Assembly (NCBI RefSeq): GCF_014137975.1
Contig: NZ_JACGWZ010000001.1
Location: 682,001 to 746,000 of the forward strand
Source of the DNA: Halosaccharopolyspora lacisalsi
Lineage (GTDB): Bacteria; Actinomycetota; Actinomycetes; Mycobacteriales; Pseudonocardiaceae
DNA length: 64,000 bases
Reading direction: 5' to 3'
The notes below the pieces were generated by a model. It was not told where the DNA came from, ran no database searches, and was given only the letters and a program-made list of their open reading frames with translations. Position numbers and translations under genes: made by a program. Of the stretch, positions 8,778-18,514 are shown piece by piece; position 1 is the stretch's first letter, and each line of letters starts with the position of its first letter.

Positions 8778-9809
8778 GTGCGTGAGGCATTCGGGGAAAC
8801 CTTCGACGTCGAGCCGGGATACCTCAACACCGCGAGCATCGGCGTCCCTCCCGCTTCGGCGGCCGTGGCGGTCGCCGAAGCGGTGAGCCGGTGGAGCCGG
8901 GGTCTGGACACCGCGGCGGACTTCGACGCCTCCGTGGCCTCGGCCCGAGCGGCCTTCGCCGATCTCGTCGGTGTTCCGAGCGAGCGGATCGCCTCCGGCG
9001 CGACGGTATCGCAGCTCGTCGGCTTGGTGGCGGCGGGAGTTCCGGACGGTTCCCGCGTCCTCGTCGCCGAGAACGAGTTCACCAGCGTCACCTTCCCGTT
9101 CGCCGCCCAGGCCGATCGGGGAGTGCGGGTCGCCGAGGCGGAGCTGACCGAGCTCGCCGAACGCGCGGGTGAGTACGACGTGGTCGCGGTCAGCGCCGTG
9201 CAGTCCGGTGACGGACGCGTGGTCGACCTCGACGGCCTGCGTCGCGCCGCTCGGACCCACGGGACGCGGGTGCTGCTCGACGTCAGTCAGGCGGCGGGAT
9301 GGATGCCGTTACGCCTCGACTGGGCGGACTGGGTGGTGGGAGCGGCGTACAAGTGGCTGCTCTCCCCGCGCGGTGCGGCTTGGTTGGCGGTGCACCCCGA
9401 CACGGCGGAGCTTCGGCCGAACAGCGCGAACTGGTACGCGGGGGAACACCCCTGGGACAGCATCTACGGATTGCCGCTGCGCCTGGCCGGCAACGCACGT
9501 GCCCTCGACCTCTCACCCGTGTGGTTCGCCCAGGTCGGTGCGTCCGTGGCGATGAGTCGGCTCGCCGGCCTCGACATGACCGAGGTGCACGGGCACTGCG
9601 TCGGTCTCGCCGACGCGTTCCGCGCCGCGCTCGGCATGCCCGCGGCGGGGTCCGCGATCGTGGCGGTGGACGCCCCGGACGCGGTCTCGCGGCTGGCCGA
9701 GGCCGGCGTGCGGTGCTCGGCGAGGGCGGGCAGGGCGCGGCTCGCGTTCCACCTCCACAACACTGCCGATGACGTGGACACGGCGGTACGAGCAGTGCGA
9801 ACAGCGTGA
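8778..9809 (+). CDS. Aminotransferase class V-fold PLP-dependent enzyme
   Basis: This 343-residue enzyme has the class V aminotransferase/cysteine desulfurase fold: N-terminal YLNTASIGVPP, the cofactor-binding loop GATVSQLVGLVAAGV, LLDVSQAAGWMPL holding the PLP-contacting Asp, and VVGAAYKWLLSPRG, where Lys of YKWL is the likely Schiff-base residue. The C-terminal domain has GRARLAFHLHNTADDVD. Relatives include EgtE-like C-S lyases and selenocysteine-lyase-like proteins, but no egt genes are nearby, so the substrate is unknown. The GTG start sits 6 nt after a TAGATT box, pointing to leaderless translation. It is transcribed alone. Confidence 0.8.
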   Translation: MREAFGETFDVEPGYLNTASIGVPPASAAVAVAEAVSRWSRGLDTAADFDASVASARAAFADLVGVPSERIASGATVSQLVGLVAAGVPDGSRVLVAENEFTSVTFPFAAQADRGVRVAEAELTELAERAGEYDVVAVSAVQSGDGRVVDLDGLRRAARTHGTRVLLDVSQAAGWMPLRLDWADWVVGAAYKWLLSPRGAAWLAVHPDTAELRPNSANWYAGEHPWDSIYGLPLRLAGNARALDLSPVWFAQVGASVAMSRLAGLDMTEVHGHCVGLADAFRAALGMPAAGSAIVAVDAPDAVSRLAEAGVRCSARAGRARLAFHLHNTADDVDTAVRAVRTA

Positions 9810-9856
9810 ACATCGCGGTTGGCGCATGTGGTGTTCTGCTGCGCCTCGATACCCGC

Positions 9857-9862
9857 TACGGT
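9857..9862 (+). promoter_or_regulatory. Putative -10 box, leaderless start at 9871
   Basis: TACGGT ends 8 nt before the GTG at 9871. A competing in-frame GTG at 9865 would be too close to the box, so this element helps fix the start. Confidence 0.45.
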
Positions 9863-9870
9863 AGGTGCCC

Positions 9871-10947
9871 GTGTCGGAGGACCACGGTGCACCCGAACAG
9901 GGGACGGAAACGCAGGCTGACTTCCAGCGCGGTGACACCGCGCCCATGAAGGCGGTCGGGTCCCCCGCCGGGGGTGGCCACGATCGGGAGCAGCTTCCGT
10001 CCGAGCCCGCGGTCCCGCCCGGTTCGCAGGACCGGACCCGCCCCTCCTTTCCGCCACCGGCTCCCCCCCAACCTTCGACGACGGGTGGGCGACAGCCCGC
10101 ACAACCGGCACAGCCCGCACAGCCGGCACAGCCTCATGTCGCCTGGCCTTCGAACCCTCCGCAGCCCCCGAGCAGTCCCCCCACGGCTCAGCACCCCGGT
10201 GGTCAACCCACCGGAAATCCACCACCCGGCCACAGCCCGGGCAGTCCCCCCGCGGCGCGGCCGGATTCCGTGCCGGGCGGAGCACCGCCACCTCCGGCCG
10301 AGTCGGTCCCGCCCACAGGGCGAAGATCGACCGAGTCGCGGAGTCCTTCCGGCATCACCCCCGTCGGTTGGCTCCTGCGGGGACTGGCGCTGTGTGCCGT
10401 GTCCGTGCTCTCGGGAGTGCTGTGGCTGACGCTCGGGCCCGACTCCCCGAACCAGGACCAGCAGCCGAACCCCCGGACCGAAACCCAGCAGGGGAAGTAC
10501 CGGTTCGAGCTCGTCCGGCGGGAGGAGGGCTCCCGCAACTGCCAGAGCATCTCGACGTCCAAGATCGCGGAGTACTTCGCCCAGCACTCGTGCGCCCACT
10601 TCACCCGTGCGCTCTACACCACGACGCTGCCGGGGGGAGAACAGGTGTTGACCTCCGTGGTCACCGCCAAGATGGGGGGTTCCGGGGTCGCCGCGCAGTT
10701 GGAGCAGCTGACCACGCGCAACGCCACCGGAAACATCCAGGACCTCGTCTCTGCCGGTCGGTCGGTGCCGGACGACTTTCCCGGCCTCAGCCACGACTAC
10801 GGCTACGCCTCCCAGCAACAGGGACAGCTCGTGGTGATCGGGGAGTCGGCCTACTTCGAGCGTCCCGACCACGAGGACGCCCGGTTGAAGAAGGTGACGG
10901 TGGACGCGCTGCGCCTGGGATGGCCCCAGGACAAGGCCCCCGACTGA
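9871..10947 (+). CDS. Proline-rich single-pass membrane protein of unknown function
   Basis: This protein of about 358 residues has a 160-residue N-terminal region very rich in Pro, Gln and Ser, including the repeat QPAQPAQPAQPAQP. It is followed by one transmembrane helix (GLALCAVSVLSGVLWLTLG) and an extracytoplasmic domain of roughly 170 residues with two Cys (NCQSIS and HSCAHF). The layout is that of a mycobacterial/pseudonocardial cell-envelope protein with a disordered cytoplasmic tail. I do not recognise the outer domain. No partner gene is evident: upstream is the aminotransferase and downstream is a convergent lipoprotein operon 15 bp away. Confidence 0.7.
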   Translation: MSEDHGAPEQGTETQADFQRGDTAPMKAVGSPAGGGHDREQLPSEPAVPPGSQDRTRPSFPPPAPPQPSTTGGRQPAQPAQPAQPAQPHVAWPSNPPQPPSSPPTAQHPGGQPTGNPPPGHSPGSPPAARPDSVPGGAPPPPAESVPPTGRRSTESRSPSGITPVGWLLRGLALCAVSVLSGVLWLTLGPDSPNQDQQPNPRTETQQGKYRFELVRREEGSRNCQSISTSKIAEYFAQHSCAHFTRALYTTTLPGGEQVLTSVVTAKMGGSGVAAQLEQLTTRNATGNIQDLVSAGRSVPDDFPGLSHDYGYASQQQGQLVVIGESAYFERPDHEDARLKKVTVDALRLGWPQDKAPD

Positions 10948-10962
10948 CCCCGCGGAAAAGCC

Positions 10963-11412
10963 TCAGGGCTTGCCGGGAAAGGCCTGGGCGGCCGGCTGCT
11001 TGTCGATGGTGATGCGCCAGCGCGTGGCTCGGGTGGCCGCGTTGGTGAGCCCATCGAGAGCGGTGCGGCGTAGTTGCGCCCCCTCCGAGGTCTCCAACAC
11101 CGAGCGCCAGCCGATCGCGCAGTCCTCCTCGGAGGTGATGAGCAGCTGGACGGCCGTCCGTTGGTCTTCGACCTCGGACGGGAGTTGGTAGGCCGGTGCG
11201 GCGGGAGCGGGGGTGACTCCCGCGTCGCGCAGCAGCCGCTCGGCGGCGTCGCGGTGCGCGCGGTGACCGTCGGCCGCCTCGGTGATGGCCGAAGCGACTC
11301 GCTGCTCGGAGGCGTAGGCCCTGGTCAGTCCCGCCAGCCAGATCGCGGCCTGCTCGGCCCGGAGTACGCTGCGCAGGGCGTCCTCGGTCTTCGTCGACAG
11401 CTGAGCACTCAT
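10963..11412 (-). CDS. DUF4439 ferritin-like domain protein
   Basis: This 149-residue all-helical protein fits the DUF4439 ferritin-like group. Helices visible include LRSVLRAEQAAIWLAGLTRAY, ASAITEAADGHRAHRDAAERLL and EVEDQRTAVQLLITSEEDCAIGWRSVL; conserved Glu and His (AEQAAIW, DGHRAHRD) match the four-helix metal-site pattern, though metal binding is unproven. The ATG at 11412 has GGAGGT 7 nt upstream and overlaps the stop of the upstream Tat lipoprotein gene (ATGA), so the two are translationally coupled. There is no signal peptide; it may act as cytoplasmic partner or paralogue of the exported protein. Confidence 0.7.
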   Translation of the reverse strand: MSAQLSTKTEDALRSVLRAEQAAIWLAGLTRAYASEQRVASAITEAADGHRAHRDAAERLLRDAGVTPAPAAPAYQLPSEVEDQRTAVQLLITSEEDCAIGWRSVLETSEGAQLRRTALDGLTNAATRATRWRITIDKQPAAQAFPGKP

Positions 11413-11900
11413 CTCAGTACCTCCAGTAGGCTCGCGCAACCGGCCGAGACCGATCCGGCCAGTCCCGCCCGGTTGGACGGCGCCCAGGAGACCAGGTCGG
11501 CGGCCTGTTTCCGCGCGGCACGCAATGCCTCGCGCAGCGCCTTCTCCGCGGCATCGGACGAGGCTGGGGTGGAGGGTGCGGGAGGCGATTTCGAGGAGTT
11601 CTTCTCCCCCCCGGGAGGATTTACCCGATCGATTTCCCGTTGCAGGGCGCTCGCGTGTTCGTCACGGACCGAGCCGATCATGGTGGCGCTTTGCGAGAGG
11701 CCGGGATAGGCCTTGGCCACGGCTCGGGCCAACGCCGCGTCCGACCGCGCGCGAGTGACCAGCGCCTTCAGCGGATCGGGCCCCTCGGCCCCCGAACCCG
11801 CTGCGCAGCCGGCGGTGAATGCGGCGGCTACCGGTACCAGTGCCGCCATGCGCAGCATGTCTCTGCGGCCGAAAGGACCGGACTGCGAGGATGGTTCCAC
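11409..11900 (-). CDS. Tat-exported lipoprotein paired with the DUF4439 protein
   Basis: The N-terminus shows a Tat-type lipoprotein signal: FGRRDMLRM twin arginines, a hydrophobic AALVPVAAAFTAG, then the lipobox AGC. The mature part is about 125 residues, Ala/Ser/Lys-rich and helical (DPLKALVTRARSDAALARAVAKAYPGL), with a Pro/Ser linker near the middle. The helical pattern resembles its downstream DUF4439 neighbour, so both may be ferritin-like. I chose the GTG at 11900 with AGGA upstream because a longer frame to 12155 adds low-complexity residues that hide the signal peptide. The start is not certain. Confidence 0.65.
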   Translation of the reverse strand: MEPSSQSGPFGRRDMLRMAALVPVAAAFTAGCAAGSGAEGPDPLKALVTRARSDAALARAVAKAYPGLSQSATMIGSVRDEHASALQREIDRVNPPGGEKNSSKSPPAPSTPASSDAAEKALREALRAARKQAADLVSWAPSNRAGLAGSVSAGCASLLEVLR

Positions 11901-12181
11901 GGGTTTCCATCCTGCCAGGCCGGTTCGCACGGGCTCGGCGGGATGTCGTGTGATCGGCACCACCGGAATGTTTGGGCCGTTTCGGTGATTGACCGAGCAC
12001 GTTGCCGAATGGTCCGCGCCGCGCCGAGCCGTGGGCGGACGCGATACGCTGGAGGACCGCGACCGGTGCGAGGCGCTGGTCGCGGGAGTTTCGCTGTCCG
12101 ACGTCGTCGTGACGGCGAGATGCCGGATGCTCGCTGCACCGTGAACGTCACCCACCTTCGATCGAGCTTGGAGTGCCCATC

Positions 12182-12739
12182 GTGTCCAACCCGCCGCGCG
12201 ACGAGATCGTCGCGCGTCTGGAACCCGCCGTAGCCGAGGCCGTGGCGGCCGTGGGCTTCGACCTCGAAGAACTCGACATCCAGCTGGCCGGGCGGCGCCG
12301 GCTGGTCAAGGTGGTCATCGACGCCGACGCGGGCGTCGGACTCGACGACATCACCACCGTCAGCCGCGAGCTCTCGAAGCTGCTGGACGAGCACGAGCAC
12401 GTCTTGGCGGGGTCCTACAACCTCGAGGTGACCTCACCGGGTGTGGATCGTCCCCTGACCAAGCCGCGGCACTGGAAGCGCGCACTTCACCGCCTGGTCA
12501 GGATCCGTCTCGCCGACGGTGGTGACCTGCTGGCCCGTGCTGGTGCCGCCGAGGATGGCAGTGTGGTGGTTCTGGCCGCCGGGGAGATCCGGCGGCTGAC
12601 CTATCGCGAGATCGAACACGCGGTGGTTGAGGTGGAGTTTCAGCAACCACCGGCACAAGACCTGGTCAAGCTCGATCGGGCTGCGGGCGTCGTCGCCTCC
12701 CGCGGTGACGACGGGGAGAACACGGAGGAGTCGAGGTGA
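12182..12739 (+). CDS. rimP: Ribosome maturation factor RimP
   Basis: RimP is needed for late 30S subunit maturation. The 185-residue protein shows the RimP core: [49 protein letters not shown], and [22 protein letters not shown], which is the most conserved stretch, followed by the C-terminal SH3-like domain. GGAG at 12170-12173 places the start at the GTG at 12182 rather than at 12173. It is the first gene of the rimP-nusA-ylxR-infB cluster, and its stop overlaps nusA by four bases. Confidence 0.93.
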   Translation: MSNPPRDEIVARLEPAVAEAVAAVGFDLEELDIQLAGRRRLVKVVIDADAGVGLDDITTVSRELSKLLDEHEHVLAGSYNLEVTSPGVDRPLTKPRHWKRALHRLVRIRLADGGDLLARAGAAEDGSVVVLAAGEIRRLTYREIEHAVVEVEFQQPPAQDLVKLDRAAGVVASRGDDGENTEESR

Positions 12740-13815
12740 ACGTCGACATCGCCGCGCTGCGGGCGATCGAACGCGACAAGGACATTCCATTCGAAACAGT
12801 CCTACAGGCGATCGAGTCCGCACTGCTGACGGCTTACCGGCACACCGAGGGGCACCAGCCGCATGCTCGGGTGGAGGTCGATCGCAAGACCGGCAGCGTG
12901 CGTGTTATTGCTCACAGCCTGGCCCCGGACGGGAGCGTGGAAGAGGAATGGGAGGACACGCCGGAGGGCTTCGGCCGCATCGCGGCGACCACGGCCAGGC
13001 AGGTGATCCTGCAGCGGCTGCGGGACGCTGAGCACGAGAAGACCTACGGGGAGTTCCAGACCAAGGAAGGCGAGATCCTCGGCGGGGTCATCCAGCGCGA
13101 CGCCAAGGCGAACTCGCGCGGGATGGTCGTGGTCGAGATCGGTGACAACGAGGGCGTGATTCCGGCCGCCGAGCAGGTTCCGGGCGAGCGGTACGACCAC
13201 GGGAGCCGGATCAAGTGCTACGTCGTCGGGGTTTCGCGCAGCGTCCGGGGGCCGCAGGTCACGCTCTCGCGTACGCACCCCAACCTGGTGCGGCGGCTGT
13301 TCGCCCTGGAGGTTCCCGAGATCGCCGACGGCACGGTGGAGCTGCCCGCCGTGGCCAGGGAGGCCGGACACCGCTCCAAGATCGCGGTGCAGTGCACGGT
13401 CAGTGGCGTCAACGCCAAGGGTGCCTGCATCGGGCCGATGGGCGCGCGAGTGCGCAACGTGATGAGCGAGCTGGGCGGGGAGAAGATCGACATCATCGAC
13501 TTCTCCGAGGACCCGGCGACGTTCGTGGGTAACGCGCTCTCTCCGGCCAAGGTAGTATCGGTGGAGGTGGTCGACGAGCGGGCCAAGGCCGCTCGTGTGA
13601 TCGTGCCGGACTTCCAGCTGTCACTGGCGATCGGCAAGGAGGGCCAGAACGCCCGACTGGCCGCTCGGCTGACCGGATGGCGCATCGATATCCGCAGTGA
13701 CGCCGATCCGAGCTCGCCGACGACGTCGGCCGGACATCCCGGAGCGCAGCGACCCGACGAGCCGTCGATCGAAGCCGCCGTGGACGATCTGCCGACCGTG
13801 GGTTCGGCTGAGTGA
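12736..13815 (+). CDS. nusA: Transcription termination/antitermination factor NusA
   Basis: NusA binds RNA polymerase and nascent RNA and modulates pausing, termination and antitermination. This 359-residue form has the N-terminal polymerase-binding domain, an S1 domain beginning near [32 protein letters not shown], and two KH domains; the second holds [19 protein letters not shown]. As in other actinobacteria it lacks the C-terminal acidic repeats of the E. coli protein. The GTG start overlaps the rimP stop (GTGA), so the genes are coupled. Confidence 0.96.
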   Translation: MNVDIAALRAIERDKDIPFETVLQAIESALLTAYRHTEGHQPHARVEVDRKTGSVRVIAHSLAPDGSVEEEWEDTPEGFGRIAATTARQVILQRLRDAEHEKTYGEFQTKEGEILGGVIQRDAKANSRGMVVVEIGDNEGVIPAAEQVPGERYDHGSRIKCYVVGVSRSVRGPQVTLSRTHPNLVRRLFALEVPEIADGTVELPAVAREAGHRSKIAVQCTVSGVNAKGACIGPMGARVRNVMSELGGEKIDIIDFSEDPATFVGNALSPAKVVSVEVVDERAKAARVIVPDFQLSLAIGKEGQNARLAARLTGWRIDIRSDADPSSPTTSAGHPGAQRPDEPSIEAAVDDLPTVGSAE

Positions 13816-13837
13816 GGAAGACGGGTTAGAATCACAG

Positions 13838-14152
13838 GTGGCTCGACGCGAGGGAGCGAGAATCCGACCACGATCCACCGGTGTCCGTGTTGACAACCAC
13901 GGGCCGGTTCGTACGTGCGTGGGGTGCCGGACCCGAACTCGGGCCTGCGAGCTGCTCCGAGTGGTGGCCGAGGACGGTGGTGCCCATCGCGTCGCCGTCC
14001 CCGATCCCCATCGCGGACAACCGGGCAGGGGTGCTTGGTTGCATCCCGATCCAGAGTGTCTGCGGTTGGCCGAACGACGTCGTGCCTTCCCGCGGGCGCT
14101 CCGCGTGCGGGGGAGTATCGACCTTTCGGCGGTACGGGCGCACCTGGAGTGA
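13838..14152 (+). CDS. ylxR: YlxR family (DUF448) RNA-binding protein
   Basis: This small basic protein (about 104 residues) has the YlxR signature: RTCVGCRTR near residue 30, followed by ELLRVV, then GRGAWLHPDPECLRLAERRRAFPRALR. YlxR proteins sit between nusA and infB in most Gram-positive genomes and bind RNA or RNase P in the few studied cases. The GTG at 13838 is the only plausible start in the frame; its Shine-Dalgarno is weak, so translation may depend on coupling from nusA, which ends 22 bp upstream. The two Cys (CVGC) could bind zinc. Confidence 0.88.
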   Translation: MARREGARIRPRSTGVRVDNHGPVRTCVGCRTRTRACELLRVVAEDGGAHRVAVPDPHRGQPGRGAWLHPDPECLRLAERRRAFPRALRVRGSIDLSAVRAHLE

Positions 14153-14318
14153 GTGGTTCGCGAAAATGACCGGCACGGGAAGCTCCCGTGCTTGGCAGTT
14201 GAAGGAAGCAGGTCGACCCGTCATGAATCAGCCGTGAAGCTGAAGCCATGAACGCGCACCGGCGATAGGACGAGGTCGAGCGGGACTGCCGCCCGGCCTC
14301 ACCCAGATGAGGAGAGCA

Positions 14319-17300
14319 GTGGCAGGCAAGGCCCGCGTGCATGAGCTCGCCAAAGAGCTCGGCGTAACAAGCAAGGACGTACTCAACAAACTCGCCTCGC
14401 AGGGCGAGTACGTGAAGTCCGCGTCGTCAACGGTGGAGGCACCCGTGGCGCGCAGGCTTCGCGACGCGTTCCCGAAGGGGGGCGCGTCCAACAAGGGAGA
14501 CAAGGGCGGCGCCAACGGCAAGACCGGTGACGGCGCTCAGCCGTCCTCCGGCGACCAGGCGCCTGCGGCCGACAGCGATGCCACCGCGCCGAAGCCCGGC
14601 CCGCGGCCGTCGTCGACCGAGGCACCCAAGCCCGGTCCGAAACCCGGCCCCAAACCGGGCCCCAAGCCCGGTCCGCGGCCGGAGTCGAAGCCGCAGGCAC
14701 CGACTCCCGAAACCCAACCATTCGAACAGGCCCCCACGGCGCAGTCCGGTCAGTCCGCTCCGGCGGAGGCCGCGCAGTCCGACCAGGGGGGCGCGCAGTC
14801 CGACCAGGGGGGCGCGCAGTCCGGTCAGGCTTCCGGCGAGCAAGCCGGTGGTGGCCAGGCCGCACCGCGGTCCGAGCGTCAGGCGGGACCGAAGCCGGGT
14901 CCCAAGCCCGGGCCGAAACCCGGCCCGAAGCCGGGCCCCAAGCAGGGCGCGCAGTCCGAGGGCGACGGCTCCGTCGTGCCGCCGAAGCCGCAGTCACCCA
15001 AGCCCGGCCCGCGTTCGCCGCGCGCCGGCAACAACCCGTTCGGCGTTGGCAGCGGCGCGCCGCAGCAGCGCCCCAAGGACGGTAAGCAGGGTGGCCAGGG
15101 CGGCCCCGGTAAGCAGGGTGGCCCCGGCGGACAGGGCAAGCAGGGCGGTCCCAAGCCGGGCGGCCAGCCCAACCAGGGCGGCAAGCCGGGCGGTCAGCGT
15201 CCGGACCGTCAGGGCCAGTCCCAGCAGGGGCAGGGCCAGGGCGGCCAGGGTGCCGGTGCGGCGCCTGCCGCCGGTTCCGGCGGTGACGGCGGCGGTGGCA
15301 ACCGTCCGAACCCCGGCATGATGCCCCCGCGTCCGAACCCCGGCATGATGCCGTCGCGTCCGGCACGTCCCGGTGGCGGCTCCGGTGGTCCCGGCAAGCA
15401 GGGCGGCCCCGGTAAGCAGGGTGGTCCCGGCGGTGGTCCCGGCGGTGGTCGCGGCGGCGGTACTGGTGCTCCCAGCGGTCCCGGCGGCGGTCGCGGCGGT
15501 GGCGGTGGTCGTCCCGGCGGCGGTGCCGGTGGCGGCGGTGCCCCCGGCGGCGGTGCGCCCCCGGGCGGTGGCTTCCGCGGTCGTCCCGGCGGCGGTGGTC
15601 GTCCCGGCGGTGGCCGTGGCGGTACGGCCGGTGCCTTCGGTCGTCCCGGTGGTCCGGCGCGCCGTGGTCGCAAGTCCAAGCGGCAGAAGCGCCAGGAGTA
15701 CATGGACAACATGCAGGCGCCGTCGGTGGGCGGTGTTCGCCTGCCGCGCGGTAACGGCGAGCCTCTTCGCCTGCGCCGTGGCGCCTCGCTGACCGACTTC
15801 GCCGAGAAGATCAACGCCAACCCGGCTTCGCTGGTACAGGCGATGTTCCATCTCGGCGAGATGGTCACCGCGACCCAGTCCGTCTCCGACGAGGTCCTGG
15901 AACTGCTGGGCCAGGAGATGAACTACAAGATCGAGATGGTCAGCCCGGAGGACGAGGACCGGGAGCTCCTGGAGTCCTTCAGCCTCAGCCTCGGGGATCA
16001 GGGCAGTTCCGAGGAGCAGCTCGTTTCCCGGCCTCCGGTGGTCACGGTCATGGGTCACGTCGACCACGGCAAGACCCGGCTGCTGGACACCATCCGCAAG
16101 GCCAACGTCCAGGAGGGCGAGGCCGGCGGTATCACCCAGCACATCGGTGCCTACCAGGTCGAAACCGAGCTGGAGGGCAAGCAGCGTCCGGTCACCTTCA
16201 TCGACACCCCCGGTCACGAGGCGTTCACCGCCATGCGTGCCCGCGGTGCGAAGTCGACCGACATCGCGGTGCTGGTCGTGGCCGCCGACGACGGCGTCAT
16301 GCCCCAGACGGTGGAGGCGATCAATCACGCCCAGGCCGCTGGTGTGCCGATCGTGGTCGCGATCAACAAGATCGACGTCGAGGGGGCCAACCCGGACAAG
16401 ATCCGCCAGCAGCTCACCGAGTACAGCCTGGTCGCCGAGGAGTTCGGCGGCGAAACGATGTTCGTCGAGATCTCTGCCCGCCAGAGCGTGAACATCGAGG
16501 GTCTGCTGGAGGCGATCCTGCTGACGGCCGACGCCTCCCTGGATCTGCGGGCGAACCCGCAGATGGAGGCCCAGGGCGTGGCCATCGAGGCGCACTTGGA
16601 CAAGGGCCGCGGGCCGGTGGCGACAGTGCTGGTTCAGCGCGGGTCGCTGCGGGTCGGGGACTCGGTGGTCGCCGGTGGCGCTCACGGCCGGGTGCGTCGG
16701 ATGATCAACGAGCACGACAAGGACGTCACCGCGGCACTGCCCTCGCGTCCGGTGCAGGTCATCGGTTTCACCTCGATTCCGGGCGCCGGGGACACCTTCC
16801 TGGTGGTCAACGAGGACCGCACCGCGCGGCAGATCGCCGATCGGCGTTCGGCCCGCATCCGCGAGGCCCAGAACGCGGCCAAGCGCAAGCGCGTCAGCCT
16901 CGAGGACCTGGACAAGGTGCTCAAGGAGACCAGGCAGCTCAACCTGATCATCAAGGGTGACAACTCGGGTACCGTCGAGGCGCTCGAGGAATCCCTGAAC
17001 AAGATCGACGTGGGCGAAGAGGTCGAGCTCCGCGTCATCCACCGCGGTGTCGGTGGGATCAACGAGAGCGACGTGAACCTCGCCACCGCCGAGAACACCA
17101 TCGTGCTGGGCTTCAACGTCCGGCCCGAGGGCAAGGCGGCCGAGACCGCCACTCGTGCGGGCGTGGAGATCCGGTACTACTCGGTGATCTACCGGGCGAT
17201 CGAGGACATCGAGCAGGCCCTCAAGGGCATGCTCAAGCCCGAGTACGAGGAGGTCGACCTCGGCAGGGCGGAGGTCCGAGAGGTCTACAAGTCCTCGAAG

Positions 17301-17546
17301 GTCGGTACCATCGCCGGTTGCATGGTCACCGAGGGCATCATGCGCCGCAACGCCAAGGCGCGGTTGCTCCGTGACAGCGTCGTGGTCGCCAACAACCTCA
17401 GCGTGAACTCGCTGAAGCGGTTCAAGGACGACTCGACCGAGGTCCGTGACGGTTTCGAGTGTGGTCTGACCCTGGGGTCGTTCTCCGACATCCGCGAGGG
17501 CGACTTCGTCGAGACCTACGAGATGCGGGAGAAGCCGCGTACCTGA
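14319..17546 (+). CDS. infB: Translation initiation factor IF-2 with very long low-complexity linker
   Basis: IF-2 delivers initiator fMet-tRNA to the 30S subunit and promotes subunit joining. The 1075-residue protein has an N-terminal IF2_N module ([19 protein letters not shown]), then about 400 residues of repeats (KPGPKPGP units, a twice-repeated SDQGGAQ, and long Gly/Arg-rich runs), a second IF2_N, the G domain (GHVDHGKT near residue 580, [12 protein letters not shown]) and domains II-IV. I chose the GTG at 14319 because GAGGAG sits just before it; the ATG at 14307 overlaps that site. The linker is unusually long even for an actinomycete. A strong hairpin follows the stop. Confidence 0.97.
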   Translation: MAGKARVHELAKELGVTSKDVLNKLASQGEYVKSASSTVEAPVARRLRDAFPKGGASNKGDKGGANGKTGDGAQPSSGDQAPAADSDATAPKPGPRPSSTEAPKPGPKPGPKPGPKPGPRPESKPQAPTPETQPFEQAPTAQSGQSAPAEAAQSDQGGAQSDQGGAQSGQASGEQAGGGQAAPRSERQAGPKPGPKPGPKPGPKPGPKQGAQSEGDGSVVPPKPQSPKPGPRSPRAGNNPFGVGSGAPQQRPKDGKQGGQGGPGKQGGPGGQGKQGGPKPGGQPNQGGKPGGQRPDRQGQSQQGQGQGGQGAGAAPAAGSGGDGGGGNRPNPGMMPPRPNPGMMPSRPARPGGGSGGPGKQGGPGKQGGPGGGPGGGRGGGTGAPSGPGGGRGGGGGRPGGGAGGGGAPGGGAPPGGGFRGRPGGGGRPGGGRGGTAGAFGRPGGPARRGRKSKRQKRQEYMDNMQAPSVGGVRLPRGNGEPLRLRRGASLTDFAEKINANPASLVQAMFHLGEMVTATQSVSDEVLELLGQEMNYKIEMVSPEDEDRELLESFSLSLGDQGSSEEQLVSRPPVVTVMGHVDHGKTRLLDTIRKANVQEGEAGGITQHIGAYQVETELEGKQRPVTFIDTPGHEAFTAMRARGAKSTDIAVLVVAADDGVMPQTVEAINHAQAAGVPIVVAINKIDVEGANPDKIRQQLTEYSLVAEEFGGETMFVEISARQSVNIEGLLEAILLTADASLDLRANPQMEAQGVAIEAHLDKGRGPVATVLVQRGSLRVGDSVVAGGAHGRVRRMINEHDKDVTAALPSRPVQVIGFTSIPGAGDTFLVVNEDRTARQIADRRSARIREAQNAAKRKRVSLEDLDKVLKETRQLNLIIKGDNSGTVEALEESLNKIDVGEEVELRVIHRGVGGINESDVNLATAENTIVLGFNVRPEGKAAETATRAGVEIRYYSVIYRAIEDIEQALKGMLKPEYEEVDLGRAEVREVYKSSKVGTIAGCMVTEGIMRRNAKARLLRDSVVVANNLSVNSLKRFKDDSTEVRDGFECGLTLGSFSDIREGDFVETYEMREKPRT

Positions 17547-17557
17547 CGTCGCCCGTT

Positions 17558-17590
17558 CCGGGGCCCGGGCCACAGTGGTCCGGGCCCCGG
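17558..17590 (+). terminator. Hairpin terminator after infB
   Basis: An 11-bp perfect stem (CCGGGGCCCGG with CCGGGCCCCGG) continues inward with CCA/TGG around a short loop. There is no T tract, as is common in actinobacteria. It lies 11 nt after the infB stop and may reduce read-through into the DUF503 gene. Confidence 0.6.
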
Positions 17591-17621
17591 TCGGTTCGGG
17601 ACCGCAAAACGAGGTGACGTG

Positions 17622-17915
17622 ATGTACGTCGGTGCGTTGGAACTGGACGTGTTGCTCGGTGACGTCCACTCCCTGAAGCAGAAGCGGGGGCTGGTACGGC
17701 CGGTGGTCGCCGAGCTGCGACGCCGTTTCGAGGTCGCCGCGGCCGAGGTCGGTGAGCAGGACGTCTACCGACGAGCCCTGATCGGGGCTTCCGCGGTTTC
17801 CGGGGATGCTTCGCACGTGCGGGAGGTGCTCGACTCGTGTGAGCGAGCGGTCGCCGATCGCCCCGAGCTGGAGCTGCTCTCGTCGAGGCAACGAATGCTG
17901 GGACCAGAAGACTAG
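17622..17915 (+). CDS. DUF503 (YlxP-like) protein
   Basis: This 97-residue protein matches DUF503: the diagnostic start MYVGALELDVLLGDVHSLKQKRGLVRPVVAEL is followed by EVGEQDVYRRALIGASAVSGDASHVREVLDSC. The family is found between infB and rbfA in Gram-positive genomes; its function is unknown, with a ferredoxin-like fold reported for relatives. The ATG at 17622 is preferred to the GTG at 17619 on family alignment. It reads toward rbfA with a 48-bp gap. Confidence 0.85.
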   Translation: MYVGALELDVLLGDVHSLKQKRGLVRPVVAELRRRFEVAAAEVGEQDVYRRALIGASAVSGDASHVREVLDSCERAVADRPELELLSSRQRMLGPED

Positions 17916-17963
17916 GGGCGACCCGGGAGCCGGGCCGCCGAGGACGTACGGAGGAGGTGCGCC

Positions 17964-18458
17964 GTGGCTGATACGGCGCGCGCCCGGAGGCTCGCCAAAC
18001 GGATCGCCCGGATCGTGGCCTCGGGGCTGGAGCACGAGGTCAAGGACCATCGATTGGCGATGGTGACGATCACCGACGCCCGCCTGACGGCGGATCTGCG
18101 GGACGCGACCGTGTACTACACGGTCCTTGGTGACGATGTCGACCACAGCTCCACGGCCGTGGCACTGGACAGCGCCACGGGCGTGCTGCGCTCGCGGGTG
18201 GGACGGCAGTTGGGCGTGCGGTTCACGCCGACCCTGGCCTTCGTCGCCGATACGATTCCGAACGACGTGCGCAGGCTGGACGAGGTGCTGGCCGAGGCCA
18301 GGGAAGCGGATGCCGAGGTCGCCCGGCTGGCTTCGACCGCCGAACCGGCGGGCGAGGCGGACCCGTACCGCGATTCGGACGTCGAGCCCGATGATCGGGA
18401 CGGGGGCGACGAAGCGACCGGCAGCGACGAGGATCGCTCCGGGCATGGAGACGGTTGA
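17964..18458 (+). CDS. rbfA: Ribosome-binding factor A
   Basis: RbfA assists late 16S rRNA processing and cold adaptation. The 164-residue protein has the KH-like RbfA core: [51 protein letters not shown], then [24 protein letters not shown]. The last 45 residues are an acidic Asp/Glu/Gly-rich tail absent from shorter homologues. A GGAGGTG precedes the GTG start at normal spacing. The next gene starts 56 bp downstream. Confidence 0.93.
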   Translation: MADTARARRLAKRIARIVASGLEHEVKDHRLAMVTITDARLTADLRDATVYYTVLGDDVDHSSTAVALDSATGVLRSRVGRQLGVRFTPTLAFVADTIPNDVRRLDEVLAEAREADAEVARLASTAEPAGEADPYRDSDVEPDDRDGGDEATGSDEDRSGHGDG

Positions 18459-18514
18459 GTGCCGGTGGGCGGACCTCGGCCGAGACACCGGACAGGTGGT
18501 GCGGAGGTGACCGA

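Noticed and set aside
14590-15640. CRISPR-like or minisatellite array
   Set aside because: The short repeats are in frame and encode the Pro/Gly-rich linker of IF-2; there are no unique spacers of constant length.
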